This document shows positions 16,990 through 25,525 of a stretch of 64,000 nt of DNA, in pieces. Position numbers and translations under genes: made by a program. Position 1 is the stretch's first letter; each line of letters opens with the position of its first letter. Location of the stretch: NCBI RefSeq assembly GCF_026107455.2, contig NZ_JAPCHY010000010.1, positions 62,001 to 126,000 on the forward strand, given 5' to 3'. The notes under the pieces were generated by a model. The model was not told the origin of the DNA and searched no databases. It was given only the letters and a program-made list of their open reading frames with translations. Source of the DNA: Xanthomonas chitinilytica. GTDB lineage: Bacteria > Pseudomonadota > Gammaproteobacteria > Xanthomonadales > Xanthomonadaceae.

Positions 16990-18390
16990 ATGATCGGAAC
17001 CGATAACGCGCGGGTGTTCGACCTCGCCATCATCGGCGGCGGTGCCGCTGGCGTACTCACTGCCATCCAGGCGCTGCACCATGCCGGCCGGCCGTTGCGG
17101 ATCGCGTTGCTCGAACCGCAGCCGCCGCTGGCGCGCGGCGTGGCCTACGCCACCCGTTATCCCGAGCACCTGCTCAACGTGCCGGCCGGCCGGATGAGCG
17201 GCCTGGTCGACGCGCCGGACGACTTCCTCGACTACCTGTGCGCGCAGCAGGCCTATCCGCAGCTGGATCGCGACACCCTGGCGCGCAGCTATGTCGCGCG
17301 CGCGCACTATGCGGACTACCTGCAGGCGCGGTTGCGCCAGGCGCAGGCCGACAGCGCGGCGCAGCTGGAGGTGGTCGAGGACCGGGTGGTGGCGCTGGAA
17401 GCCTCCGCCGACGGCCTGCGGTTGACGTTGCAGCAGGGCGGTGCGTTGTGGGTGCGGGCGGCGACGCTGGCCGCGGGCAATGCGCTGCGGCCGCTGCCGG
17501 CACGCGGCGCCGGTGCGCTGTCGCCGCGGCAGCGGGTGGAAGCCTGGGATTTCGACGCGGTGCAGGCGATCGACGCCGAAGCGGCGGTGTGCATCGTCGG
17601 TTCCGGGTTGAGCATGGCCGACAGCGTGGTGTCGCTGGCCGGGCGCCGGCATCGCGGCACGCTGCACGTGATCTCGCGCCACGCGCTGCTGCCGCTGCCG
17701 CATGCCGAAGGGCCGGCCGCCGATTTCGACCCGCAGCCGCTGCTGGCGATGGACCTGCGCCAGCGGGTGCGGGCGATGCGCGTGCATGCCGCGCAGGCGC
17801 AGGCGCGCGGCATCCCGTGGCAGAGCGTGATGGACCGCATCCGGCCGCTGGTGCAGGCGTTGTGGCAATCGTTGTCGTGCGCCGACCAGCGCCGTTTCCT
17901 GCGCCACGTGGTGCGCTACTGGGACGTGCACCGCCATCGCATCGCCGAACCGGTGCACGCGCAGCTGCGGCAGTTGCAGGAAAGCGGCCAGCTGCGGCTG
18001 CACCGCGGGCGGCTGGAGACGGTGTTCGCCGAAGGCGCCTGCGTGCAGGTGGCGGCGCTGGACGCGCAGCGGCGGCCGCTGCAGCTGGAAGTGCAGTGCG
18101 TGATCAACGCCACCGGCGTGGAGATGCGCGCGCAGGCCATGCGCAATCCGCTGCTGCAGCAGATGCTGGGGCGCGGCCATGCGCGGCCCGGCCCGCACGG
18201 CATCGGCATCGATACCGACGCCGACGGCCGCCTGGTCGATGCCGGGGGCCGGGCCGAGCCGCGGCTGCAGGTGGTCGGCAGCCTGCGCATCGGCCGCCTG
18301 TGGGAAAGCCTGGCGATCCCGGAACTGCGGGTGCAGGCGCGCGACGCGGCGCTGCGGATGCTGCAGCAGGTGCCGGCCGGCGCGGACTGA
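16990..18390 (+). CDS. FAD/NAD(P)-binding protein
   Basis: A 466-residue flavoprotein of the FAD-NAD(P)-binding family. The dinucleotide motif LAIIGGGAAGVLTAI is at the N-terminus, followed by the family hallmark RGVAYATRYPEHLLNVPAGRMS, where an Asn-Val-Pro loop contacts FAD. A second nucleotide fold starts at AVCIVGSGLSMADSVV. The closing segment GRLWESLAIPELRVQA is typical. The redox substrate is unknown. The ATG at 16990 is chosen over an upstream ATG (16945) because a TACAAT box lies six bases before it. Confidence 0.8.
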   Translation: MIGTDNARVFDLAIIGGGAAGVLTAIQALHHAGRPLRIALLEPQPPLARGVAYATRYPEHLLNVPAGRMSGLVDAPDDFLDYLCAQQAYPQLDRDTLARSYVARAHYADYLQARLRQAQADSAAQLEVVEDRVVALEASADGLRLTLQQGGALWVRAATLAAGNALRPLPARGAGALSPRQRVEAWDFDAVQAIDAEAAVCIVGSGLSMADSVVSLAGRRHRGTLHVISRHALLPLPHAEGPAADFDPQPLLAMDLRQRVRAMRVHAAQAQARGIPWQSVMDRIRPLVQALWQSLSCADQRRFLRHVVRYWDVHRHRIAEPVHAQLRQLQESGQLRLHRGRLETVFAEGACVQVAALDAQRRPLQLEVQCVINATGVEMRAQAMRNPLLQQMLGRGHARPGPHGIGIDTDADGRLVDAGGRAEPRLQVVGSLRIGRLWESLAIPELRVQARDAALRMLQQVPAGAD

Positions 18391-18419
18391 GCGCGTCCAT
18401 CGCGCCGGCGGGTTTCCCG

Positions 18420-18425
18420 TAAAAT
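18420..18425 (+). promoter_or_regulatory. -10 element 6 bases before uvrD ATG
   Basis: TAAAAT ends six bases before the uvrD ATG at 18432, again implying leaderless transcription. There is no purine-rich ribosome site in the gap. Confidence 0.55.
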
Positions 18426-18431
18426 GCGCCG

Positions 18432-20627
18432 ATGGATGTTTCCCACCTGCTCGACGGCCTGAACCCGGCCCAGCGCGAGGCGGTTTCCGCGCCTCCCGGC
18501 CACTACCTGGTGCTGGCGGGCGCCGGTTCCGGCAAGACCCGCGTACTGACCCACCGCATCGCCTGGCTCAACGAAGTGCACGGCGTGCCGGCGCACGGCA
18601 TCTTCGCGGTGACCTTCACCAACAAGGCCGCCGGCGAGATGCGCCACCGCACCGACCTGCAGCTGCGCAACGGCAGCCGCGGCATGTGGATCGGCACCTT
18701 CCACGGCCTGGCCCACCGCCTGCTGCGCCTGCACTGGCACGACGCCAGGCTGCCGGAGAGCTTCCAGGTCATGGACAGCGACGACCAGCTGCGGCTGGTC
18801 AAGCGCGTGGTGCAGCAGCTGGAGCTGGACGACGGCAAGTACCCGCCCAAGCAGATCGCCTGGTGGATCAACCAGCAGAAGGACGAAGGCCGCCGACCGC
18901 AGCACATCCAGCCCGAGCCGCACGACGCCTGGCTGGAGACGATGCGCCAGGCCTACGCCGCCTACCAGGAGCGTTGCGACCGCGCCGGGCTGGTCGATTT
19001 CGCCGAGCTGCTGCTGCGCGCGCACGAACTGCTGCGCGACAACCCGGCGCTGCTGGCGCACTACCGCACGCGCTTCCGCGAGATCCTGGTGGACGAGTTC
19101 CAGGACACCAACGCCATCCAGTACGCCTTCGTGCGGGTGCTGGCCGGCGACAGCGGCCACGTGTTCGTGGTCGGCGACGACGACCAGGCGATCTACGGCT
19201 GGCGCGGCGCCAAGGTCGAGAACGTGCAGCGCTTCCTCAAGGACTTCCCGGGCGCGCAGACCATCCGCCTGGAGCAGAACTACCGCTCCAGCGCCAACAT
19301 CCTGGGCGCGGCCAACGCGGTGATCGCGCACAACCCCGACCGCATCGGCAAGCAACTGTGGACCGACAGCGGCGACGGCGAGCCGATCGACCTGTACGCC
19401 GCCTACAACGAGGTCGACGAGGCGCGCTACGTGGTCGAGCGCGCGCGGCAGTGGGTGCGCGACGGCGGCAGCTACGGCGACATCGCCGTGCTCTACCGCA
19501 GCAACGCGCAGTCGCGCGCGTTCGAAGAGGCGCTGCTGTCCGAGCAGGTGCCCTACCGTGTCTACGGCGGCATGCGCTTCTTCGAGCGCGCCGAGATCAA
19601 GGACGCGCTGGCCTACCTGCGGCTGATGACCAACCGCGACGACGATGCCGCGTTCGAACGCGCGGTCAACACGCCGGCGCGCGGCATCGGCGAGCGCACC
19701 CTGGACGAGGTGCGGCGGCTGGCGCGCGAGCAGGCGCTGTCGTTGTGGGAGGCCACCCTGGTCGCCACCCAGGGCAATGCGCTGGCCGCGCGCGCGCGCA
19801 ACGCGCTGGCCGGCTTCACCGTGCTGGTCAACCAGCTCGGCGCCGAGACCGGCGACATGCCGCTGGCCGAGCGCATCGACCACGTGCTGGTGCGCTCGAG
19901 CCTGCGCGAGCACTGGTCCAAGGAAAGCCGCAACGCGCTGGACTCGGAATCGCGCACCGACAACCTCGACGAACTGGTGTCGGTGGCCTCGCGCTTCGTG
20001 CGCCGCGACGACGACATCGAGGAGGCCGGCGAGAACATGAGCGAGCTGGTCGCGTTCCTGTCCTACGCCTCGCTGGAGGCGGGCGAGGGCCAGGCCCAGG
20101 CCGGCGAGGACGGGGTGCAGCTGATGACGCTGCATTCGGCCAAGGGCCTGGAGTTCCCGCTGGTGTTCCTGGCCGGCATGGAGGACGGGCTGTTCCCGAG
20201 CGCGCGTTCGCTGGAGGAGAGCGGACGGCTGGAAGAGGAACGGCGGCTGGCCTACGTCGGCATCACCCGCGCGCGGCAGAAGCTGGTGCTCAGCTACGCC
20301 GAGTCGCGCCGCATCCATGGCCAGGACAGCTACAACATGCCGTCGCGCTTCCTGCGCGAGATCCCGCGCGAGCTGCTCAACGAAGTGCGGCCCAAGGTGC
20401 AGGTCTCGCGCCCGGCCTCGCTCGGCGCCAACCGGGTGATGGGCGGCCACGCCAACATCGAGGCGGCGCCGATCAAGCTGGGTGCGCTGGTCAACCATCC
20501 CAAGTTCGGCGAGGGCATGGTCACCGACTACGAAGGCAATGGCGCCCACGCCCGCGTGCAGGTCGAGTTCGCCGAGGCCGGCAGCAAGTGGCTGGTGATG
20601 GCCTACGCCAACCTGACGGTGCTGTGA
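18432..20627 (+). CDS. uvrD: DNA helicase II UvrD
   Basis: A 731-residue superfamily 1A 3'-to-5' helicase for mismatch and nucleotide-excision repair. Motifs in order: LNPAQREAV (Q motif), AGAGSGKTRVLTHR (Walker A), FTNKAAGEM (Ia), LVDEFQDTN (II), VGDDDQAIYGWRGA (III), LEQNYRS (IV), LMTLHSAKGLEFPLVFLAG (V) and AYVGITRARQKL (VI). The C-terminal Tudor-like domain (LGALVNHPKFGEGMV) is present, so the protein is complete. Confidence 0.96.
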   Translation: MDVSHLLDGLNPAQREAVSAPPGHYLVLAGAGSGKTRVLTHRIAWLNEVHGVPAHGIFAVTFTNKAAGEMRHRTDLQLRNGSRGMWIGTFHGLAHRLLRLHWHDARLPESFQVMDSDDQLRLVKRVVQQLELDDGKYPPKQIAWWINQQKDEGRRPQHIQPEPHDAWLETMRQAYAAYQERCDRAGLVDFAELLLRAHELLRDNPALLAHYRTRFREILVDEFQDTNAIQYAFVRVLAGDSGHVFVVGDDDQAIYGWRGAKVENVQRFLKDFPGAQTIRLEQNYRSSANILGAANAVIAHNPDRIGKQLWTDSGDGEPIDLYAAYNEVDEARYVVERARQWVRDGGSYGDIAVLYRSNAQSRAFEEALLSEQVPYRVYGGMRFFERAEIKDALAYLRLMTNRDDDAAFERAVNTPARGIGERTLDEVRRLAREQALSLWEATLVATQGNALAARARNALAGFTVLVNQLGAETGDMPLAERIDHVLVRSSLREHWSKESRNALDSESRTDNLDELVSVASRFVRRDDDIEEAGENMSELVAFLSYASLEAGEGQAQAGEDGVQLMTLHSAKGLEFPLVFLAGMEDGLFPSARSLEESGRLEEERRLAYVGITRARQKLVLSYAESRRIHGQDSYNMPSRFLREIPRELLNEVRPKVQVSRPASLGANRVMGGHANIEAAPIKLGALVNHPKFGEGMVTDYEGNGAHARVQVEFAEAGSKWLVMAYANLTVL

Positions 20628-20689
20628 GGTTGGCGTGGTGGTCGGGCCGTGGTCCTTGCGGGTGCCGGCTGTCGCGGATGGTTTGAAGG

Positions 20690-20875
20690 ATGAAAGGATT
20701 CCTGAGCGGAGTCGCCTTCCTGGCCATCTACCTGGGTGGGGTTTTCGCTTTCTGGAGTTTGTCACTCGGCGGCGGGTGGTCCCTGTTGTTCGGAATCGCG
20801 TGGTTCCCCGTGGTGTCGAAACTCGTTGCCCAGATGGGCGTCTGGTTGGGCTGGACGAGGTCGAAGTCTTCTTGA
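20690..20875 (+). CDS. Small membrane protein, hypothetical
   Basis: A 61-residue frame with two hydrophobic helices (FLSGVAFLAIYLGGVFAFW and LLFGIAWFPVVSKLVA) and a basic, serine-rich tail. No family is recognised. GAAGG abuts the ATG and GGATGG lies further upstream, so the ribosome site is poor. It lies in the gap between uvrD and the phosphatase-like gene, just before a REP pair. It could be real or a chance frame. Confidence 0.45.
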   Translation: MKGFLSGVAFLAIYLGGVFAFWSLSLGGGWSLLFGIAWFPVVSKLVAQMGVWLGWTRSKSS

Positions 20876-20939
20876 TGTCTCTTCGGGCGCGGCGACAACA
20901 ACGAGGTTCTGGGCAGGTACCTGTCGTTGCTCGAAAGGC

Positions 20940-21000
20940 TCGCGACTGACGTCGCTCCTACAGGGTTCCATGCCCCCGTAGGAGCGACGTCAGTCGCGAC
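20940..21000. repeat. REP-like inverted repeat pair, copy 2
   Basis: The same arms as copy 1 but in opposite order: the reverse-complement arm (TCGCGACTGACGTCGCTC...) at 20940-20961 and the forward arm at 20978-21000, with a 16-base spacer. Lies between the small membrane protein and the phosphatase-like gene. Confidence 0.9.
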
Positions 21001-21084
21001 GGGCGCGCGCCGAACCTCGATGCCTTCCGGGAAAAGTCGGCGATGGCCCGTGCCGATCCGGCGATGACCCGAGGTATGCGCCCG

Positions 21085-21411
21085 ATGACCCGCCACGTGC
21101 TTTTCGTCTGCAGCCAGAACCGGCTGCGCAGCCCGACCGCCGAGCAGGTGTTCGCCGACTGGCCGGGCATCGAGACCGCCTCGGCCGGACTCAAGCCGGA
21201 TGCCGAGGTGCCGGTGAGCCCGGAGCTGCTGCAGTGGGCCGACCTAGTCTTCGTGATGGAGCCTGTCCACCGCACCCGTCTGTCCAGCCGCTTCCAGCGC
21301 TGGTTGGGCGGCAAGAAGATCGTCTGCCTGGGCATTCCCGACGACTACGGCTACATGGATGCGGAGCTGGTCCGCCTCCTCGGGCAGAAGGTGCCGCCGC
21401 ACCTGCGCTGA
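21085..21411 (+). CDS. Low-molecular-weight protein tyrosine phosphatase family protein
   Basis: A 108-residue protein starting TRHVLFVCSQNRLRSPTAEQ, with the Cys-x5-Arg-Ser phosphate loop (C-SQNRL-RS) at the N-terminus as in LMW phosphatases. The second half, DLVFVMEPVHRTRL...KIVCLGIPDDYGYMD, has the family layout and a DPYxD-like PDDYGYMD acid site. It is shorter than typical 150-residue members. It probably dephosphorylates proteins or small molecules. Convergent with rtcR, which is only 69 bases away. Confidence 0.82.
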   Translation: MTRHVLFVCSQNRLRSPTAEQVFADWPGIETASAGLKPDAEVPVSPELLQWADLVFVMEPVHRTRLSSRFQRWLGGKKIVCLGIPDDYGYMDAELVRLLGQKVPPHLR

Positions 21412-21479
21412 CGCGGGCGCGCGACCGGGGCGCCACCATCGCCCGCAATCGGGGCGGCAAAAGCGCACCGGTCGCCGCG

Positions 21480-23093
<1,614 letters not shown>

Positions 23094-23208
23094 CCTTATA
23101 AGAGGCGCGATGGAAATATATATAAATCCGTTGAGGTTGTGGCGTCTGGATCTCCTGAAATCAAGAAATATCCTTTTAATACAATTTGTTGGGTGGATTT
23201 CTGGAAAG

Positions 23209-23225
23209 TTGGCACGGCCGTTGCT
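23209..23225 (+). promoter_or_regulatory. Sigma-54 promoter for rsr-Y RNA-rtcBA
   Basis: TTGGCACGGCCGTTGCT matches the sigma-54 -24/-12 consensus (TGGCACG-N4-TTGCW) at every position, with GG and GC at the required spacing. Transcription should start about 23236, leaving a 38-base leader with AAGGA before rsr. The stretch 23094-23208 upstream is strikingly AT-rich for this genome, fitting a bendable region holding the RtcR enhancer sites; I could not define those. Confidence 0.92.
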
Positions 23226-23273
23226 CTATCCAGGGCAAGACACGACGCGGGCATTCCCGCCAAGGACAACGAC

Positions 23274-24821
23274 ATGGCCAACACCTCCCTCTTCGCTTCC
23301 CTCCGCGGCCGGCTGCTGCCGGCGGCCGGTGCCCGCAACGAAGCCGGCGGCCTGGCCCATGCCCGCGATCCGCGTGCGGCGCTGGCGCTGTTCGCCGCCA
23401 CCGGCTGCCTCAACGGCACCTTCTATGCCGATGCCGACGTGCAGCTGGAGCGGGTGTTGGCGCTGTGCGCCGAGGTCGAGCCGGGGTTCGTCGCCCGCAC
23501 CGCGGTGTACGCCCGCCGGAGCGCGCACATGAAGGACATGCCGGCGCTGCTGCTGGCCACGCTGAGCCTGCGCGACGCCGAGGCGTTCGCGCTGGCCTTC
23601 CCGCAGGTGGTCGACAACGGCCGTCTGCTGCGCACCTTCGTGCAGATCATGCGCAGCGGCCGGATCGGTCGCCGTTCGCTGGGTTCGCTGCCCAAGCGCA
23701 TGGTGCGGCAATGGCTGGAGCAGGCATCGCCGATGGCGATCGTGCGCGCCGCGATCGGCCAGCAGCCGTCGCTGGCCGACGTGATCCGCATGGTCCACCC
23801 GAAGCCGCAGGACGCGGCGCGCGAGGCGCTCTATGCCTGGGTGATCGGGCGGCCGTACGACCAGGCGCTGCTGCCGGCGCAGCTGCGGGCCTACGAGGCG
23901 TTCAAGCGCGAGCCGCGCGGGATGCTGCCGGACCTGCCGTTCCAGTACTACACCTCGCTGGCGCTGGACACCGCGCAGTGGGCGCTGCTGGCGCGCAACT
24001 CGACGTGGCAGCAGCTGCGGATGAACCTGAACACCTTCGCGCGGCATGGCGTGTTCGAGGACCCGGCGATGGTCGCCGAGGTCGCGGACAAGCTGCGCGA
24101 TCCGGAGCAGATCGCCCGTTCGCGGGTGCTGCCGTACCAGTTGCTGATGGCGTACCACGCCGCCGCGAACCTGCCGCAGCCGATCCTGGATGCGCTGCAG
24201 GACGCGATGGAAGTCGCCACCGCATCGGTGCCGAAGCTGCAGGGCGACGTGGTGGTGGCGGTGGACGTGTCCGGGTCGATGCAGTCGCCGGTGACCGGCT
24301 ATCGCAAGGGCGCCACCTCGGCGGCGCGTTGCGTGGACGTGGCGGCGTTGATCGCGGCCTGCGTGCTGCGCGGCCATCCGCAGGCGCGGGTGCTGCCGTT
24401 CGACACGGCGGTGCGCCCGCAGCGCCTGAACCCGCGCGACAGCGTGATGACGCTGGCGCGGCAGCTGGCGATCAACGGCGGAGGAACCGCGGTGAGCGCG
24501 CCGCTGGCATGGCTCAACCAGCGGCGCGCCAGGGTGGATCTGCTGGTGCTGGTGTCGGACAACGAGAGCTGGCGCGACACCCGCGGCGGCGGACCGACCG
24601 AGACCATGCGCCAGTGGGCCGCGCTGAAGGCGCGTTGCCCGCAGGCGCAGCTGGTGTGCATCGACCTGCAGCCGGTGGCCACCAGCCAGACGGTGGAGCG
24701 CGGGGACGTGCTGCACATCGGCGGGTTCAGCGATGCGGTGTTCGAGCTGCTGGCCAACGCCAGCCTGCCGCTGGACCAGCGTCCGCGCTGGGTCGAACGC
24801 ATCGCCGGGATGGCGTTGTAG
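23274..24821 (+). CDS. rsr: Rsr, Ro60-like TROVE-domain RNA-binding protein
   Basis: A 515-residue Ro60 orthologue. A TROVE HEAT-repeat ring occupies roughly residues 1-320 (HARDPRAALALFAATGCLNGTFY start, RRSAHMKDMPALLLATLSL, GRRSLGSLPKRMVRQWL). A von Willebrand A domain follows, whose metal site DVSGSM begins at Asp331; the other MIDAS parts are GGTAVSAPL and VLVSDNESW. In characterised bacteria Rsr binds Y RNAs on its outer surface and threads RNA through the ring, tethering PNPase in Deinococcus. The ATG at 23274 follows AAGGA. First gene of the RNA-repair unit, directly upstream of the Y-RNA array. Confidence 0.95.
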   Translation: MANTSLFASLRGRLLPAAGARNEAGGLAHARDPRAALALFAATGCLNGTFYADADVQLERVLALCAEVEPGFVARTAVYARRSAHMKDMPALLLATLSLRDAEAFALAFPQVVDNGRLLRTFVQIMRSGRIGRRSLGSLPKRMVRQWLEQASPMAIVRAAIGQQPSLADVIRMVHPKPQDAAREALYAWVIGRPYDQALLPAQLRAYEAFKREPRGMLPDLPFQYYTSLALDTAQWALLARNSTWQQLRMNLNTFARHGVFEDPAMVAEVADKLRDPEQIARSRVLPYQLLMAYHAAANLPQPILDALQDAMEVATASVPKLQGDVVVAVDVSGSMQSPVTGYRKGATSAARCVDVAALIAACVLRGHPQARVLPFDTAVRPQRLNPRDSVMTLARQLAINGGGTAVSAPLAWLNQRRARVDLLVLVSDNESWRDTRGGGPTETMRQWAALKARCPQAQLVCIDLQPVATSQTVERGDVLHIGGFSDAVFELLANASLPLDQRPRWVERIAGMAL

Positions 24822-24848
24822 GGGGCGACACGGAGGTCGCCGGGTAAT

Positions 24849-24876
24849 GCCCGGCTGGCAATGGGGCCAGCCGGGC
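24849..24876 (+). other. 11-bp hairpin between rsr and the Y-RNA array
   Basis: GCCCGGCTGGC pairs perfectly with GCCAGCCGGGC across a 6-base loop, 27 bases after the rsr stop. No T-run follows, so it is not a normal terminator. It may protect the 3' end of the rsr message or act as a processing site that separates it from the Y RNAs. Confidence 0.6.
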
Positions 24877-24905
24877 CGGGGAGGAGAAATCAGTTATCAG
24901 CTACA

Positions 24906-24991
24906 TGGGAGAAGGCGGATGCCGGCCTGACTACATCGGGATCCGCCGGTTCGAATCCGGCACGTCAGGCCACTGTTGCCGTCTGCTCCCA
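24906..24991 (+). ncRNA. Y-RNA-like element 1 (T-arm only, YrlB-like)
   Basis: Outer stem TGGGAG (24906-24911) with CTCCCA (24986-24991) and GGCGG with CCGTC. An internal loop contains ATGCCGG on the 5' side, then CCTGAC (24926) pairs with GTCAGG (24964). Inside is TACA and one perfect T-arm: GCCGG-TTCGAAT-CCGGC (24945-24961). No acceptor stem or D-arm is present. The ATGCC loop and TACA are shared with elements 2-4. Resembles a minimal Y RNA. Confidence 0.75.
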
Positions 24992-25001
24992 CCCTTTCGA
25001 T

Positions 25002-25171
25002 GTCGGCGTGCACGAATGCCGGCGGAACTACAGCCCTTCACGCTCCAGGTCGCGGGTTCGAATCCCGCCCGCCGCGGCAACGCGGCGGTAGCTCAGTGGT
25101 CAGAGCGGGATGCCGCGGTCTCCATGCGGAGCCGCGGCAAATGTTCCGTCACTCTCGTCGTGCACGCCGGC
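25002..25171 (+). ncRNA. Y-RNA-like element 2 (YrlA type, permuted tRNA module)
   Basis: The outer stem of 14 pairs (GTCGGCGTGCACGA at 25002 with TCGTGCACGCCGGC at 25158, one G-U) is the likely Rsr-binding helix. An internal loop (ATGCCGG versus TCACTCTCG) precedes CGGAAC/GTTCCG. The tRNA module is in permuted order: T-arm GCGGG-TTCGAAT-CCCGC (25052-25068), an 8-bp acceptor stem CCGCCGCG/CGCGGCGG closed by a GCAA tetraloop, TA, then D-arm GCTC-AGTGGTCA-GAGC (25091-25106). An extra 11-bp hairpin (25112-25138) follows the D-arm. The layout equals bacterial YrlA. Confidence 0.9.
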
Positions 25172-25218
25172 GCCATGGTTCGCAACGCTTCATGCGCGGG
25201 CGCATGAGGTCCCTTCAA

Positions 25219-25358
25219 TGTCGGCAGGCACGAATGCCGAAGGAACTACAGACTCTTAATCTCCGTGTCGCGGGTTCGACTCCCGCCCACCGCAGGCTGC
25301 GGTGGTAGCTCAGTGGTAGAGCAGGATGTTCCTTCACCCCTCGTCGTGCGGGCCGGCA
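25219..25358 (+). ncRNA. Y-RNA-like element 3 (YrlA type, permuted tRNA module)
   Basis: Outer helix TGTCGG/CCGGCA and GCACGA/TCGTGC, internal loop ATGCC versus ACCCCTCG, then GAAGGAAC (25239) with GTTCCTTC (25328). The tRNA module: T-arm GCGGG-TTCGACT-CCCGC (25270-25286), acceptor CCACCGCA/TGCGGTGG closed by GGC, TA, D-arm GCTC-AGTGGTA-GAGC (25308-25322). Before the T-arm, AGA-CTCTTAA-TCT looks like a small anticodon arm with a Lys CTT loop. Stem sequences differ from element 2 but remain paired. Confidence 0.9.
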
Positions 25359-25376
25359 CCGATTTGCAACGTTCCA

Positions 25377-25493
25377 TGCGGTGAATGCAGGTGGAACTAC
25401 ACAGGTAACCCTTCGGGGCGGGTTCGAATCCCGATTGCATCGCCAGGCATCCGCCTGGCCTCGCAAGCGGTTCCACCCCACCTTGTCACCGCA
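25377..25493 (+). ncRNA. Y-RNA-like element 4 (reduced tRNA module)
   Basis: Outer helix TGCGGTGA (25377) with TCACCGCA (25486), internal loop ATGCA versus CCACCTTG, then GGTGGAAC (25390) with GTTCCACC (25470), all perfect. Inside are a TTCG-capped mini-hairpin (25409-25417), a 4-bp T-arm CGGG-TTCGAAT-CCCG, and a stem TTGC...GCCAGGC-ATCC-GCCTGGC...GCAA in the acceptor position. No D-arm is recognisable. It ends 32 bases before the rtcB ATG, so it also forms part of the rtcB leader. Confidence 0.8.
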
Positions 25494-25525
25494 CCTTTTG
25501 ATTCGAAGATGACAGGAAAGCCATC

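Noticed and set aside
17916..20765. 949-codon open frame on the minus strand opposite uvrD
   Set aside because: Antisense to uvrD with no ribosome site and a low-complexity His/Gln/Arg/Val-rich product, a frequent by-product of high GC.
24920..25460. Cluster of ordinary tRNA genes (several TTCGAAT T-loops and D-arms)
   Set aside because: In every copy the T-arm precedes the acceptor hairpin and D-arm, acceptor strands are joined by short loops and there is no free CCA end. They are permuted tRNA-like modules inside Y-RNA structures.
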